A DNA stretch of 64,000 nucleotides from WLWS01 sp047638675 (GTDB lineage Bacteria; Pseudomonadota; Gammaproteobacteria; Eutrophobiales; Eutrophobiaceae), in contig JBLIML010000003.1 of the NCBI GenBank assembly GCA_047638675.1, positions 1-64,000 on the forward strand. The letters are read 5' to 3'. Shown piece by piece: positions 35,508 to 44,143 of the stretch. A program made the position numbers and the translations under genes. Position 1 is the stretch's first letter. The number at the start of each line of letters is the position of its first letter. The notes below the pieces were generated by a model. That model did not search any database. It was not told the origin of the DNA and saw only the letters and a program-made list of their open reading frames with translations.

Positions 35508-37220
35508 TTATTCGATAATTTCATTTCGTAATCTAGCAGTCGCTTTTACGTCAACTTTTTCATCTTTAATTATCACCTTATAAATATTTTCTGCCGCATC
35601 CAGAGACACATAATCATCCAGGAAGTCCTCAAGAACGAGTTGAGGATCGCGTTGTGTCGGAAGACCATAACCACCGCCTCCAGCAGACATACTCACTATA
35701 TGGTCATCTGCAGCAACACTTGTCCGATAGGTCCCGACTGATTTAGATTTATCGGTATCAGGAAAAAGTAGCAAAGTATTAGGCTCGGAACTAAGTCCAC
35801 CTTCCAATGACCAGGGAGGAGTTTTACTTTTCTTGGTTATTGAGAGGAAATGTCCAGGCCAGACAAATTTAATATCCCGGCGTATACCCAGACCACCTCT
35901 AAATTTTCCCGCGCCACCGCTATCACAACGTAGCTCCAGACAGTCAAATTGCATGCCTGTTTTAGACTCCATAACCTCTAGAGGTGTATTGCGCACCATA
36001 GTCGTCGAAATATGGTTAAGTGCATTGGAACCATCATGATTAAAAGCGGCACCCCAGCCTACCGGTTCATTGTTACTAATCGCATAGGCACGACCACTGC
36101 GTGGTTCATTTCCATACATCATAAAACCGGGGACATCACCACCCGAACAGGCAGGGATCTTGTCTGGCATCGCCTGTGCCAATGCTTTGAAGATCAATTC
36201 CAGTGCAATCATTGCCGACCAAACGGTGTATGTTGCTGAGGGGTAGACAGCATGAAAAATATTTCCAGGTGGAGCAATGACTTCGAGTGGTCTGAAACAC
36301 CCTGCATTGCTGGGATGCGTTGGTGCTGTTAGTGTCTTTAAGGCAACCTTACACAATGTTTGTGTCAAACCGAATGGGATATTTACCGGCCCTCTAACAG
36401 CATTTGGGGATTCACTGAAATCTACTATAAATTTTTCGTCCTCGACAGTTACTTTCAGGCGTAAGGGAATAATTTCATCATCAACCCCATCGTCATCAAC
36501 AAAGTCTTCTGCCTCCCAGCTACCGTTGGGGATATCCAACAATGCCTTTTTAGTAATTCTTTCGCCGTAATCAAGAATCTCCGACATTGCAGCCTTCAAT
36601 ACCTCACTACCAAATTTATGTTTGATTTGTTTTAATCGAGCAATACCTGTTTGCGTTGCGGCAACCTGTGCTTCCAGATCGCCGAGAACACTGTCCGGTA
36701 AACGAGAATTAAAGCGGATAAGATCCAGTATTTCTTTATCAGGTTCACCTCGCTTGTAAACTTTGATTGCAGGTAAGATTAAACCTTCCTGATGCATGTC
36801 CGTAGAATCAAGTACATAGCCCGGATCTTTGGCGCCCAGATCTATCCAGTGTGCGCGAATACAGGTGTAAGCAAAAGGCTCGTCTTCATTATCATCGAAT
36901 ACCGGAGCGAATAAAGCGACATCAGCCGCATGGGCTGAACTCCAGTAGGGATAGTTAAGAGCAAGGATATCTCCCGGCTCCAGATTATCCTTGCCGACAT
37001 GCTCAACGCCTTTTTTCAAAGCGTAATCATTTGCTCCAAGGAAAAAAGCCAGACCCGGCGCATCCGCTATTAGTTCCATATCACCACTGTATAAAGAGAT
37101 ACCAAAATCGTGGACTTCATATATTACTGGACTAAATGCGGTTCGAATCAATGTTCTCCGCATTTCTTCTGCTGCAGAACCAAGATAATTGTGAATGACG
37201 CTAACCGTTGAACTTTCCAT
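35508..37220 (-). CDS. HyuB-type hydantoinase/oxoprolinase subunit
   Basis: The 570-residue protein is a stand-alone HyuB subunit: M-R-R-T-L-I-R-T-A-F-S-P-V-I-Y-E near the start, D-I-L-A-L-N-Y-P-Y-W-S-S-A-H-A-A-D, and a G-G-G-G-Y-G-L-P-T-Q-R-D C-terminal segment. With HyuA it forms an ATP-dependent hydrolase of cyclic amides such as hydantoins, or a carboxylase-like relative. It follows HyuA by 17 bp. Its counterpart in the first cluster is fused to HyuA as the second half of one chain. Confidence 0.9.
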   Translation of the reverse strand: MESSTVSVIHNYLGSAAEEMRRTLIRTAFSPVIYEVHDFGISLYSGDMELIADAPGLAFFLGANDYALKKGVEHVGKDNLEPGDILALNYPYWSSAHAADVALFAPVFDDNEDEPFAYTCIRAHWIDLGAKDPGYVLDSTDMHQEGLILPAIKVYKRGEPDKEILDLIRFNSRLPDSVLGDLEAQVAATQTGIARLKQIKHKFGSEVLKAAMSEILDYGERITKKALLDIPNGSWEAEDFVDDDGVDDEIIPLRLKVTVEDEKFIVDFSESPNAVRGPVNIPFGLTQTLCKVALKTLTAPTHPSNAGCFRPLEVIAPPGNIFHAVYPSATYTVWSAMIALELIFKALAQAMPDKIPACSGGDVPGFMMYGNEPRSGRAYAISNNEPVGWGAAFNHDGSNALNHISTTMVRNTPLEVMESKTGMQFDCLELRCDSGGAGKFRGGLGIRRDIKFVWPGHFLSITKKSKTPPWSLEGGLSSEPNTLLLFPDTDKSKSVGTYRTSVAADDHIVSMSAGGGGYGLPTQRDPQLVLEDFLDDYVSLDAAENIYKVIIKDEKVDVKATARLRNEIIE

Positions 37221-37237
37221 TTATATCAACCTGAGGT

Positions 37238-39277
37238 TTATATAGTCGTTTTTATAATAAGATGCCCAAAATCATCGACACAACAGACCTGACTTGTGTA
37301 AATAACGGTAGTTGATGTCCCTTCATCGATAATTGCAGGGCCTTCAATAGAATTGCCTGGGTTCAACAGTTCACGGTCAACAACTTTAAACTCTTTGAGT
37401 GCTTTGTCTTTAAAACAATAAGCACTGCGCGTGCGGACAATATAAGCAACATCAGTGTCATTTGATCTGGAGCGCTTCTTTAACTCTGGTTTGGTCATAA
37501 TACTCAAACCCGTAACACGTAGGTTGACTAACTCTACTGGCTGCTCGGTTCTATGCCCGTAACGTTGTTCATGAGCAGAATCAAACGCGGCACGGAGATC
37601 ATCATAATCAGGCATTCCGTCTATCTGGATTTTCAGGGAATGTTCCTGACCCAGGTAACGCATTTCCATATATCGAATCATCACTTGTTCGCTTTCCTTT
37701 GCGCCCTGTTTATCCAGGTTTCCCTTTGCTTCGTCTTCCATTGACAGCAGCATTTCATCGAGTACAGCTAGTATTGAATCGTTTATCTCAGCAACAAAGG
37801 TACGCGAAACATCAGTAGCCAGATCAGACATCAGCATACCCCAGGCAGAGAATGCTGCTGGTACGTTAGGAATAATTGTATTTGGTATACCCATTTCCAG
37901 AGCTAGTAGTGGTGCTATTAGCGGACCCGCACCACCAAAGGCAAGAATTGAAAATTCTTTATGGTCTTTCCCTTGTTCAACTGTGATTTCACGTACCGCG
38001 CCTTCGGTTTGAGCGATTAACACTGAAAAAATACCTGCTGCAGTTTGCAATACCTCAGAGCTCATGGGAGTTGCCAATTTGGTTTCCAGTCCTGTTCGTG
38101 CCGCTATGCTGTCCAGCGGTAACTGACCTTTCAAAAAGTTCTCCGGGTCAATAAACCCGAGCACCAGAGCTGCATCTGTCAAAGTCGGTTGAGTGCCACC
38201 CCGACCATAGGCAATTGGTCCGGGAGTAGAGCCTGCACTTTGTGGTCCCAATCTGAGCATACCTTCTTCCAGCCAGGCAATAGAGCCGCCACCAGCACCG
38301 ATGCAGCGAATATCATAGGTGGGAATTAAAACCGGCATGTGTTGTAAGCGGGTTTCATGTATGACTCCCGGTTCTGCTTTGTCAATGACACAGATATCGA
38401 GACTGGTGCCACCAAAATCCATGGTCAGTATCTGCTCGAGCTGTAATTGTTTTGACAGGTAGGCGGCACCGATAATGCCACCGGCTGGGCCGGACAGAAC
38501 GCTATCCAGGGGTCTATATTTTGCCGCCTGGGCCGTCATGGCGCCCCCGCTGCTGCGCATAATCAGGAATTGGCCTGTGAAACCCTTTTTTTCTAATTGC
38601 AGGTGTAGATCGTCGATATATTTCTCGAAAATAGATCGGACATAGACATCGAGTACAGTCGTGCAGCTACGTTCGTACTCACGATGTTCACGTACAACCT
38701 GATGGGAAACCGAAAGATAAATATCGGGAAAGGTTTCACGAACAAGTCTGGCTATTTGTTTTTCGTGCTGCGGATTTTTATAAGAATGCAAACAGCACAC
38801 TGCAATCGAATCAACACCTTGTTTGTTAACCAAATACTTTGCGGCTTCAATTACAGCATTTTCATCCAGTTCGATATCGATCTCACCGTTGACCTTGATA
38901 CGACCCGGAACGCCGACAATACAACGCCTGGGGACCAGTGGTGATGGACGTTGATAATGCATGTTGTACATATGCTCAGCGGGCAAGTCACCGCGACCTA
39001 ACTCCAGAATGTCTCGAAAACCCTGATTGGTGATGAGCCCCGTCTTTGCTCCGCGACGTTCTATTATTGCATTTAGTCCAAGCGTTGTGCCGTGCACGAT
39101 CGTTTCAACATCAGAAAGACTAATTTCTAGTTTTTCTATAGCATTTAAAACACCTGTGGAGGAGTTTTCCGGTGTAGTCATGGCTTTTTCTAATCGAGTT
39201 TCACCTGTTTCCCGATTGAAAAGAATTGCATCGACAAAAGTACCACCGATATCGATACCCAGACTATATTTTTTCAT
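37238..39277 (-). CDS. HyuA-type ATP-dependent hydantoinase/oxoprolinase subunit
   Basis: A 679-residue HyuA protein with the nucleotide-binding motifs L-G-I-D-I-G-G-T-F-V-D-A (phosphate 1), V-H-G-T-T-L-G-L-N-A, M-D-F-G-G-T-S-L-D-I (phosphate 2) and A-F-G-G-A-G-P-L-I-A-P (adenosine). It uses ATP to open cyclic amide substrates together with the HyuB encoded 17 bp downstream. Its start overlaps the stop of the amidohydrolase gene by four bases (ATGA), so translation is coupled. Unlike the first-cluster paralogue it is not fused. Confidence 0.92.
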   Translation of the reverse strand: MKKYSLGIDIGGTFVDAILFNRETGETRLEKAMTTPENSSTGVLNAIEKLEISLSDVETIVHGTTLGLNAIIERRGAKTGLITNQGFRDILELGRGDLPAEHMYNMHYQRPSPLVPRRCIVGVPGRIKVNGEIDIELDENAVIEAAKYLVNKQGVDSIAVCCLHSYKNPQHEKQIARLVRETFPDIYLSVSHQVVREHREYERSCTTVLDVYVRSIFEKYIDDLHLQLEKKGFTGQFLIMRSSGGAMTAQAAKYRPLDSVLSGPAGGIIGAAYLSKQLQLEQILTMDFGGTSLDICVIDKAEPGVIHETRLQHMPVLIPTYDIRCIGAGGGSIAWLEEGMLRLGPQSAGSTPGPIAYGRGGTQPTLTDAALVLGFIDPENFLKGQLPLDSIAARTGLETKLATPMSSEVLQTAAGIFSVLIAQTEGAVREITVEQGKDHKEFSILAFGGAGPLIAPLLALEMGIPNTIIPNVPAAFSAWGMLMSDLATDVSRTFVAEINDSILAVLDEMLLSMEDEAKGNLDKQGAKESEQVMIRYMEMRYLGQEHSLKIQIDGMPDYDDLRAAFDSAHEQRYGHRTEQPVELVNLRVTGLSIMTKPELKKRSRSNDTDVAYIVRTRSAYCFKDKALKEFKVVDRELLNPGNSIEGPAIIDEGTSTTVIYTSQVCCVDDFGHLIIKTTI

Positions 39278-40455
39278 TCGCGATCATCTCTTACGACCGT
39301 TCCACCTTGCATGACGAAAAATATTTCCCTGAGATTTCGGACATCTTCAACAGGATTAGCAGTAGTGGCAATGAAATCGGCTTTGGCACCGGGTTTTATT
39401 ACCCCCAGATTATTACTATTTATAAGTTTAGCCGCATTTAGCGTAGCTGTTTGTACAGCCTCTAGAGGACTTAATCCTGCTTCAACACAGTGTTCCATTT
39501 CGCGTACTGCGATTGGCGCTCCGTCATCGCTGTCACCAGGGGGAATATCCGTGCCATTGACGAGGGTGACCCCAGCTTTAACCGCAGTCTTTATACTTTC
39601 TAAATGATCAGGTGCCGCAGAGACCGCTTTACAAATTGTCCACTCCTCAAAACCATGCTGACTCATCCAGTCTTTTGAACGTGTCACACCAAGTGTAGGT
39701 ACGATAAAGCCATTGACTTCTTTTATTGCGGATGCCGTTTTGGCATCAAGATTATAGGTATGTTCAAAACAGCGTACACCGGCCTTGATGCCTTTCATGA
39801 TTGGTCCTGAATCTCCAACGTGTGCACATACATAAGTACCTTTACTTTTGGCAACTTCAACCGTCGCGCGAATTTCTTCATCGGTCATTTGCGATTCATC
39901 GAATGTTTCGTCTTTATGGGCAATACCACCTGTCAGGAATATCTTGATATGGTTTGCGCCGGCCAACAGGTCCTCGCGGCACTTCTTTCTGAAGTCGTCA
40001 GCACCGTCGGCCTCGGCTGTAAAACCGTGTCCATGACCACCTGTCACAGACACTCCCAGGCCCGCTGAAAAGATACGCGGTCCGCTTACCCAGCCAGCGG
40101 CAATTGATTTGCGTAAGGCGATGTCGGCTCGATTCAGCTCACCAACGGTGCGAACTGTTGTGACGCCAGCCTGTAAAGCGTCCTGTCCTCTTCGATAGGT
40201 TCGAAACGCGGTCATCGCGGCATCTTCATTCGGGTCACTGAGATGAAAGGGAAAAACAATAGTCAGATGCGTATGACAGCTGATTAAACCGGGCAGAATA
40301 TAGGCACCCTGCATATCAATAACTTGAGAGCTACCGCTCTCATCAACATTATTATCAATAGAATGGATTTCATCATTTTGGATAGATATTGCGACTTCGC
40401 TGATTTTCCCATTCTCTACATTAATGACGCGGCAATTTTTTAGAATTTTCAGCAT
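39274..40455 (-). CDS. Amidohydrolase (imidazolonepropionase/prolidase-like)
   Basis: The 393-residue cytoplasmic amidohydrolase-superfamily protein has the intact metal motif G-L-I-S-C-H-T-H-L, with D-S-G-P-I-M-K-G in the middle, H-I-K-I-F-L-T-G-G-I (the Lys-containing strand), V-C-A-H-V-G-D, F-E-H-T-Y and N-G-T-D-I-P-P-G, so all expected ligands can be seen. It hydrolyses a C-N bond, probably in the product opened by HyuAB. It is the first gene of the minus-strand operon amidohydrolase-HyuA-HyuB-permease-oxidoreductase. No signal peptide is seen. Confidence 0.85.
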   Translation of the reverse strand: MLKILKNCRVINVENGKISEVAISIQNDEIHSIDNNVDESGSSQVIDMQGAYILPGLISCHTHLTIVFPFHLSDPNEDAAMTAFRTYRRGQDALQAGVTTVRTVGELNRADIALRKSIAAGWVSGPRIFSAGLGVSVTGGHGHGFTAEADGADDFRKKCREDLLAGANHIKIFLTGGIAHKDETFDESQMTDEEIRATVEVAKSKGTYVCAHVGDSGPIMKGIKAGVRCFEHTYNLDAKTASAIKEVNGFIVPTLGVTRSKDWMSQHGFEEWTICKAVSAAPDHLESIKTAVKAGVTLVNGTDIPPGDSDDGAPIAVREMEHCVEAGLSPLEAVQTATLNAAKLINSNNLGVIKPGAKADFIATTANPVEDVRNLREIFFVMQGGTVVRDDRE

Positions 40456-40576
40456 TACAAATTTTCACTAGCGAAAGTATAAGAAACCCATTAAACATGG
40501 TTATTTAGCAAGATTCAATTGGGGAAAAGTGCAGTTTCCACTTAAATGGGATAGTTACTGCCTGTAATTGCAATAC

Positions 40577-40879
40577 TTAATGATGGATATACCCGATGCG
40601 ATGACGGGAGCATGGCAATTCACAGGAAGAATTGATTATGAACATCAAAGTCAGGTAGATTGGGACTTAAACAATCTCGTTACCACAGATGAGAAGGACT
40701 ATGTTAATTTATATGCTGGCATTGAAAACGAAAATTGGACTGTGTACCTATATGGCAGGAACATGCAGAGCGAGCGACAATCAGGGGCTATAGGCACCGA
40801 TGTATTTGGTTCAGGTATTCATTTACGGATGCCTAATAGACCTGCTTCATATGAAATCGGAATTAAAGCGAATTTCTGA
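40577..40879 (+). pseudogene. TonB-dependent receptor C-terminal fragment
   Basis: The frame from ATG 40577 gives about 100 residues: W-Q-F-T-G-R-I-D-Y-E-H-Q-S, Y-V-N-L-Y-A-G-I-E-N-E-N-W-T-V and L-Y-G-R-N-M, then R-P-A-S-Y-E-I-G-I-K-A-N-F. These are the last barrel strands of a TonB receptor, including the terminal Phe. No upstream barrel or plug is present, so it is a leftover. With the plug-only fragment near 17.7 kb it may be part of the same kind of debris, though the two need not come from one gene. Confidence 0.8.
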
Positions 40880-40893
40880 AACCTACTCAACTG

Positions 40894-41301
40894 ATGGCAA
40901 GAAATGAGATGACTGACGATCTGGATCTTCTACCCGAAAGGTTTTTCAGTTGGTGGAATGGCGTAATAAAAAGGGATGAAGATGCCTCGGTAGAGGAGTT
41001 CAGTCAATATTTTAGTGACAATGCTGAAATCATTACCAATGAAAAACTAGTCTGCAAAGGGCTTGAGGATATTACTAAACACTTCATGGGCGTCAAAACG
41101 AAAACTAGCTCTTGTGCAGCTCGGTTACCGATGAAAAATGTTTTTTCCAAAGAAAATAAAATATTTGTTCACTATTTAATTGATGCAGCCTACGAGTCAG
41201 AGAAACAAGTCATTGCTGTTATGGGATACATGCTCATCAACTCAGGTAAAATAGAGACAAGCTGTCAACTGCAATATGTTCAGGAATCCAAAATTAGTTA
41301 A
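40894..41301 (+). CDS. NTF2-like small protein
   Basis: The 135-residue product has the NTF2-like pattern R-F-F-S-W-W-N-G-V-I-K, E-E-F-S-Q-Y-F-S-D-N-A-E-I-I and G-L-E-D-I-T-K-H-F, with beta strands to the end. It has no signal peptide. It follows the receptor tail by 14 bases. A second ATG five codons in is possible. Function unknown; it is the fourth small NTF2-like protein of the window. Confidence 0.5.
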   Translation: MARNEMTDDLDLLPERFFSWWNGVIKRDEDASVEEFSQYFSDNAEIITNEKLVCKGLEDITKHFMGVKTKTSSCAARLPMKNVFSKENKIFVHYLIDAAYESEKQVIAVMGYMLINSGKIETSCQLQYVQESKIS

Positions 41302-41370
41302 AAGCGTTTACAAACCACTTCCTTAACTTTTTTTTCTGCAAAAAGTGGAACATGCAAAGTGCATGATAAG

Positions 41371-41397
41371 AAATCCAGTCTCCAGTCTGGACTTTTT
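41371..41397 (+). terminator. Hairpin with T-run, probable terminator
   Basis: TCCAG and CTGGA arms around an 8-base loop are followed by ACTTTTT. It is almost identical to the hairpin at 42288-42317 after the RelE gene, which suggests that both belong to the repeat units of this region. Confidence 0.5.
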
Positions 41398-41442
41398 AAA
41401 GGCCATCTCCTTACCTCAATAGTGAAATGATAGAATCATTTG

Positions 41443-41540
41443 CAATTGCTTTTTGTGATACTTCATCGTTGGTCATCGTGATGTAAATCTCTTTGGCCTT
41501 GTCCTTACATTGTTGAATTTTGCAGGTTCCATCTCAATAT
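41443..41540. repeat. Repeat block C, copy 1
   Basis: Matches 44278-44366 with gaps, starting CAATTGCTTT and ending GGTTCCATC(T/C)CAATAT. Read on the minus strand, both copies hold traces of the same coding pattern (D-E-x-S-x-K-A-I-x), so block C may be old coding sequence. R3 follows about 35 bp later; R5 stands the same way behind the second copy. Confidence 0.55.
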
Positions 41541-41576
41541 ATAATTACTCATAAATATAAAGGGTGTTATTAAGCA

Positions 41577-41717
41577 CCGTCAAAAAGTAGTTAGGATTCT
41601 GGTACGGGTCGCAGCTCCAATATAATGTATGGCTTGAACATTCAGGTTTTCTAATTTCATGATATCCCTGATAACTACCTGGTTTAGCTAGTGTATTTAT
41701 CCTTACTGATTTGTGCT
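41577..41717. repeat. Interspersed repeat R3
   Basis: This copy runs from CCGTCAAAAAGTAGTTAGG through GATTCTGGTACGGGTCGCAG to TATTTATCCTTACTGATTTG. It then changes abruptly into the promoter region of the RelBE-like cassette and lacks the TGGCATAAC end. It stands 5' of the cassette; R4 stands 3' in the same orientation. Confidence 0.75.
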
Positions 41718-41763
41718 ATGCTATACACGTATATCAATTCGTTATTACATAGGAACACAGTCA

Positions 41764-41975
41764 TGTTAGCTATCCGTCTGCCGGCCGAAATTGAAGAGCG
41801 CCTTGCCTCGCTCGCTGAGCGTACCGGTCGTACCAAAACATACTATGCCAGAGAAGCTATCTTGCAATATATGGACGATTTGGAGGACACGTACCTGGCT
41901 GCAGAACGGCTCGAGCAAGCCAATAAACGCTGGTCCCAGGATGACTTAGAGCAAGGCCTTGACCTGGACCGTTGA
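41764..41975 (+). CDS. RelB/CopG-type ribbon-helix-helix antitoxin
   Basis: The 70-residue protein starts M-L-A-I-R-L-P-A-E-I-E-E-R-L, then L-A-E-R-T-G-R-T-K-T-Y-Y-A-R-E-A-I and a charged C-terminus, as in small ribbon-helix-helix antitoxins of RelBE-type modules. It binds DNA as a dimer and wraps the toxin. The start ATG is at 41764 with TAGGAACACAG upstream. An ATACACGTAT dyad lies at 41723-41732 in the promoter area. It overlaps the toxin frame by 17 bases. Co-expression and autoregulation are expected. Confidence 0.85.
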
Positions 41976-42225
41976 GTGGGACGATAAAGCCCGACGAGAA
42001 CTTCGGAAACTCAACCGATCCACACAAGGCGACATCCTGCGCTACTTTCGTGAAAGAATCATGGTCGATGATGATCCACGTCGCTTCGGCTTAGCGTTAG
42101 TACATGAACTACAGGGCTTATGGCGTTATCGTATCGGCGACTACCGGGTAGTGTGTCAAATCCAGGATGAGCAGTTAATCGTATTAGCCCTTATCGTCGG
42201 CCATCGTCGTAACATTTATCGGTGA
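41959..42225 (+). CDS. RelE-type mRNA interferase toxin
   Basis: The 88-residue product matches RelE-like toxins: W-D-D-K-A-R-R-E-L-R-K-L-N, H-E-L-Q-G-L-W-R-Y-R-I-G-D-Y-R-V-V-C-Q-I and a final V-G-H-R-R-N-I-Y. RelE toxins cut mRNA at the ribosome. The start is a TTG at 41959 inside the end of the antitoxin gene (stop 41975), which gives translational coupling. The pair forms a compact cassette between repeat copies R3 and R4, with a terminator 60 bp behind it. Confidence 0.87.
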   Translation: MTWTVEWDDKARRELRKLNRSTQGDILRYFRERIMVDDDPRRFGLALVHELQGLWRYRIGDYRVVCQIQDEQLIVLALIVGHRRNIYR

Positions 42226-42287
42226 TGAACCTGTGTTGTATCTGGTTAATCAGCAGTAAAAAGAAGTCACGACATGTACGTGAACAT

Positions 42288-42317
42288 AAAATCCAGTCTC
42301 CGGTCTGGATTTTTTTA
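42288..42317 (+). terminator. Rho-independent terminator after the RelE gene
   Basis: AAAATCCAG and CTGGATTTT form a perfect 9-bp stem with an 8-base loop, and the T-run continues to TTTTTAT. It is a clear intrinsic terminator for the RelBE cassette. Confidence 0.8.
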
Positions 42318-42370
42318 TGGGTAAACCCATATAACAAATCAATAACATAAGAAAAGTGAGTTGTTCAGCG

Positions 42371-42624
42371 CCGTCAAAAAGTAGTTAGGATTCTGGTACG
42401 GGTCGCAGCCCCTATATAATGTATAGCTTGAACAGCCCGAATTACTAACTCACTGATATCCGTGATAACTAGCTGGTTTAGTTGGGGTATTTATCCTTAC
42501 TGATTCATGACAGTTGTTGTGGCATAACAATTCATGATTATGAATTTATCGCAGTTATCAACTAGATAGATCACTCTGAAAAATACTGGTTAAGATTTTG
42601 TGCAGAGAGGTGTGATGAATTTTG
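42371..42624. repeat. Interspersed repeat R4 (fullest copy)
   Basis: The most complete copy, about 254 bp, from CCGTCAAAAAGTAGTTAGG to GTGATGAATTTTG. It has TTGTTGTGGCATAACAA and the dyad ATTCATGATTATGAAT at 42530-42545. Compared with R1, the pair C6/G11 has become T6/A11, a compensatory change that keeps the dyad. It lies 3' of the RelBE cassette. Confidence 0.8.
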
Positions 42625-42680
42625 TAGAGAGTTTGCTGGCGGGTTTTGGTAGACCTGTCATTTATAGGTAATCGGTTAAT

Positions 42681-42782
42681 AAAAATACCCCACGCAATAC
42701 CCCCAAATTTTCTTCAAGCATAGATAATCTCAAATATCGAACAAGTTTGGATTTTTATGCTCTGATTTATTACTCGCCATGC
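42681..42782. repeat. Repeat block B, copy 1
   Basis: Shares AAATACCCC...GATACCCCC-type blocks, TCTTCAAGCAT and TACTCGCCATGC with 44039-44140. The match ends at GCCATGC; behind copy 2 the tRNA-like sequence begins about there. Confidence 0.6.
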
Positions 42783-42832
42783 GCGGCTAGATAGTGAACA
42801 ATCGACTCGTAACCTACATAAGCGTAAAAAAT

Positions 42833-43909
42833 ATGATCGAAAGATTTATGCCTTATATTAGTATTTTTCTCTTAACGGTCTGTCAACTGACTTCAGCACA
42901 ACAGGCAACACCAGAGCGAATTCCAGTCAAAGTGGTAGTTCTGACCATGTTTGAAAAGGGAGAGGATGTAGCAGATAGGCCCGGAGAGTTTCAAAATTGG
43001 GTTGAAAAACTCCCCTTGGCTCAGTCAATGCCTTTCCCACAAGGATATCGCGATCTGCGATACAGTGATCGAGGTATTTTAGGAGTTGTAACCGGTATGG
43101 GTATAGCCAAAGCCGCGGCAAGCACGATGGCTATTGGCCTGGACACGCGTTTCGATTTATCCAAAGCGTACTGGATAATTGCAGGCATTGCTGGTGTGGA
43201 TCCAGAAGACGCGTCGCTTGGTTCTGCTGTATGGGCTGAATGGGTGATCGATGGAGACCTCTCTCACCAGATCGATACCCGGGAAGTGCCGAGTGCCTGG
43301 ACAACAGGATATATACCACTTCGCCAGGCTGAACCTTACGAGCTTCCAGTTCCGGAAAATAATGAAGGTGCAGTTTATCGATTAAATGCTGATTTGGTTG
43401 AATGGGCCTATCAACTCACGAAAAATGTGAAACTGAAAGACAACGGTAAAATTAAACAACAGCGGGAGTTGTATACGGATCATATTAAAGGGCAAGTTCC
43501 TCCATTTGTTTTGAAGGGAGATCACCTGGCAGCCTCTACCTATTGGCACGGCGCCTTACTAAATCAATGGGCTAATGACTGGGTACATTACTGGTCAGAA
43601 GGCAATGGCAATTTTGTGACATCGGGTATGGAAGATACCGGGACTTTACAAAGCCTCACATTTCTCGGCAATGCAGGAAAAGTAGATATAAATCGGGTCC
43701 TGGTTCTACGTACAGCCAGTAATTACACAGTGCAATATCCAGGGATTACGGCATCGCAGAGTCTCAGGGAAACAGTAAAAGGGAAAGGCTATTCAGCATA
43801 TGTTCCAGCCTTAGATGCGGCTTACGAAGTTGGCAGTGTTGTTGTTAATGAGTTAGTTAATAATTGGGTTAAATACAAAGATATGCCACCAGGAAAAGTC
43901 ACTAGATAA
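42833..43909 (+). CDS. Purine nucleoside permease (NUP) family secreted protein
   Basis: The 358-residue protein has a signal-like N-terminus (P-Y-I-S-I-F-L-L-T-V-C-Q-L-T-S-A) and the NUP-family pattern: V-K-V-V-V-L-T-M-F-E-K-G-E-D, G-V-V-T-G-M-G-I-A-K-A-A-A-S-T, A-G-I-A-G-V-D-P and V-T-S-G-M-E-D-T-G-T-L. The family resembles nucleoside phosphorylases and was named for fungal nucleoside uptake; in bacteria its role is unclear. The frame can be extended to a GTG at 42794, but ATG 42833 gives a proper signal peptide. It sits alone between blocks of repeats. Confidence 0.75.
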   Translation: MIERFMPYISIFLLTVCQLTSAQQATPERIPVKVVVLTMFEKGEDVADRPGEFQNWVEKLPLAQSMPFPQGYRDLRYSDRGILGVVTGMGIAKAAASTMAIGLDTRFDLSKAYWIIAGIAGVDPEDASLGSAVWAEWVIDGDLSHQIDTREVPSAWTTGYIPLRQAEPYELPVPENNEGAVYRLNADLVEWAYQLTKNVKLKDNGKIKQQRELYTDHIKGQVPPFVLKGDHLAASTYWHGALLNQWANDWVHYWSEGNGNFVTSGMEDTGTLQSLTFLGNAGKVDINRVLVLRTASNYTVQYPGITASQSLRETVKGKGYSAYVPALDAAYEVGSVVVNELVNNWVKYKDMPPGKVTR

Positions 43910-43964
43910 AATTATATTATTGAACAATCAAGAGATTATATAAAACTCTTTGAAACCAAATAAT

Positions 43965-43982
43965 TGGTGCCGATGGCGGGAA
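43965..43982 (-). other. tRNA-Leu-like 3'-end fragment (attachment-site-like)
   Basis: On the minus strand the sequence TCCCGCCATCGGCACCA is a textbook tRNA 3' end: T-stem CCCGC, acceptor CATCGGC, discriminator A and CCA. No remaining tRNA body is attached. Such orphan tRNA ends are typical remnants of integrated elements (attL/attR). Confidence 0.5.
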
Positions 43983-44038
43983 GCCAATTACTACAATAAC
44001 TGACTGAATATTAAAGAGTACATATTCAATGGAATATT

Positions 44039-44140
44039 GAAATACCCCTGGCGATACCCCCATTTATTCTTCAAGCATGTATCACCCCAAATACCGAATA
44101 ATCTTGACCTACTTATGTCCTGATTAGTAACTCGCCATGC
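44039..44140. repeat. Repeat block B, copy 2
   Basis: Counterpart of 42681-42782, from AATACCCCTGGCGATACCCC to CTCGCCATGC. Immediately right of it the sequence becomes tRNA-like (44144-44178). Confidence 0.6.
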
Positions 44141-44143
44141 ACT

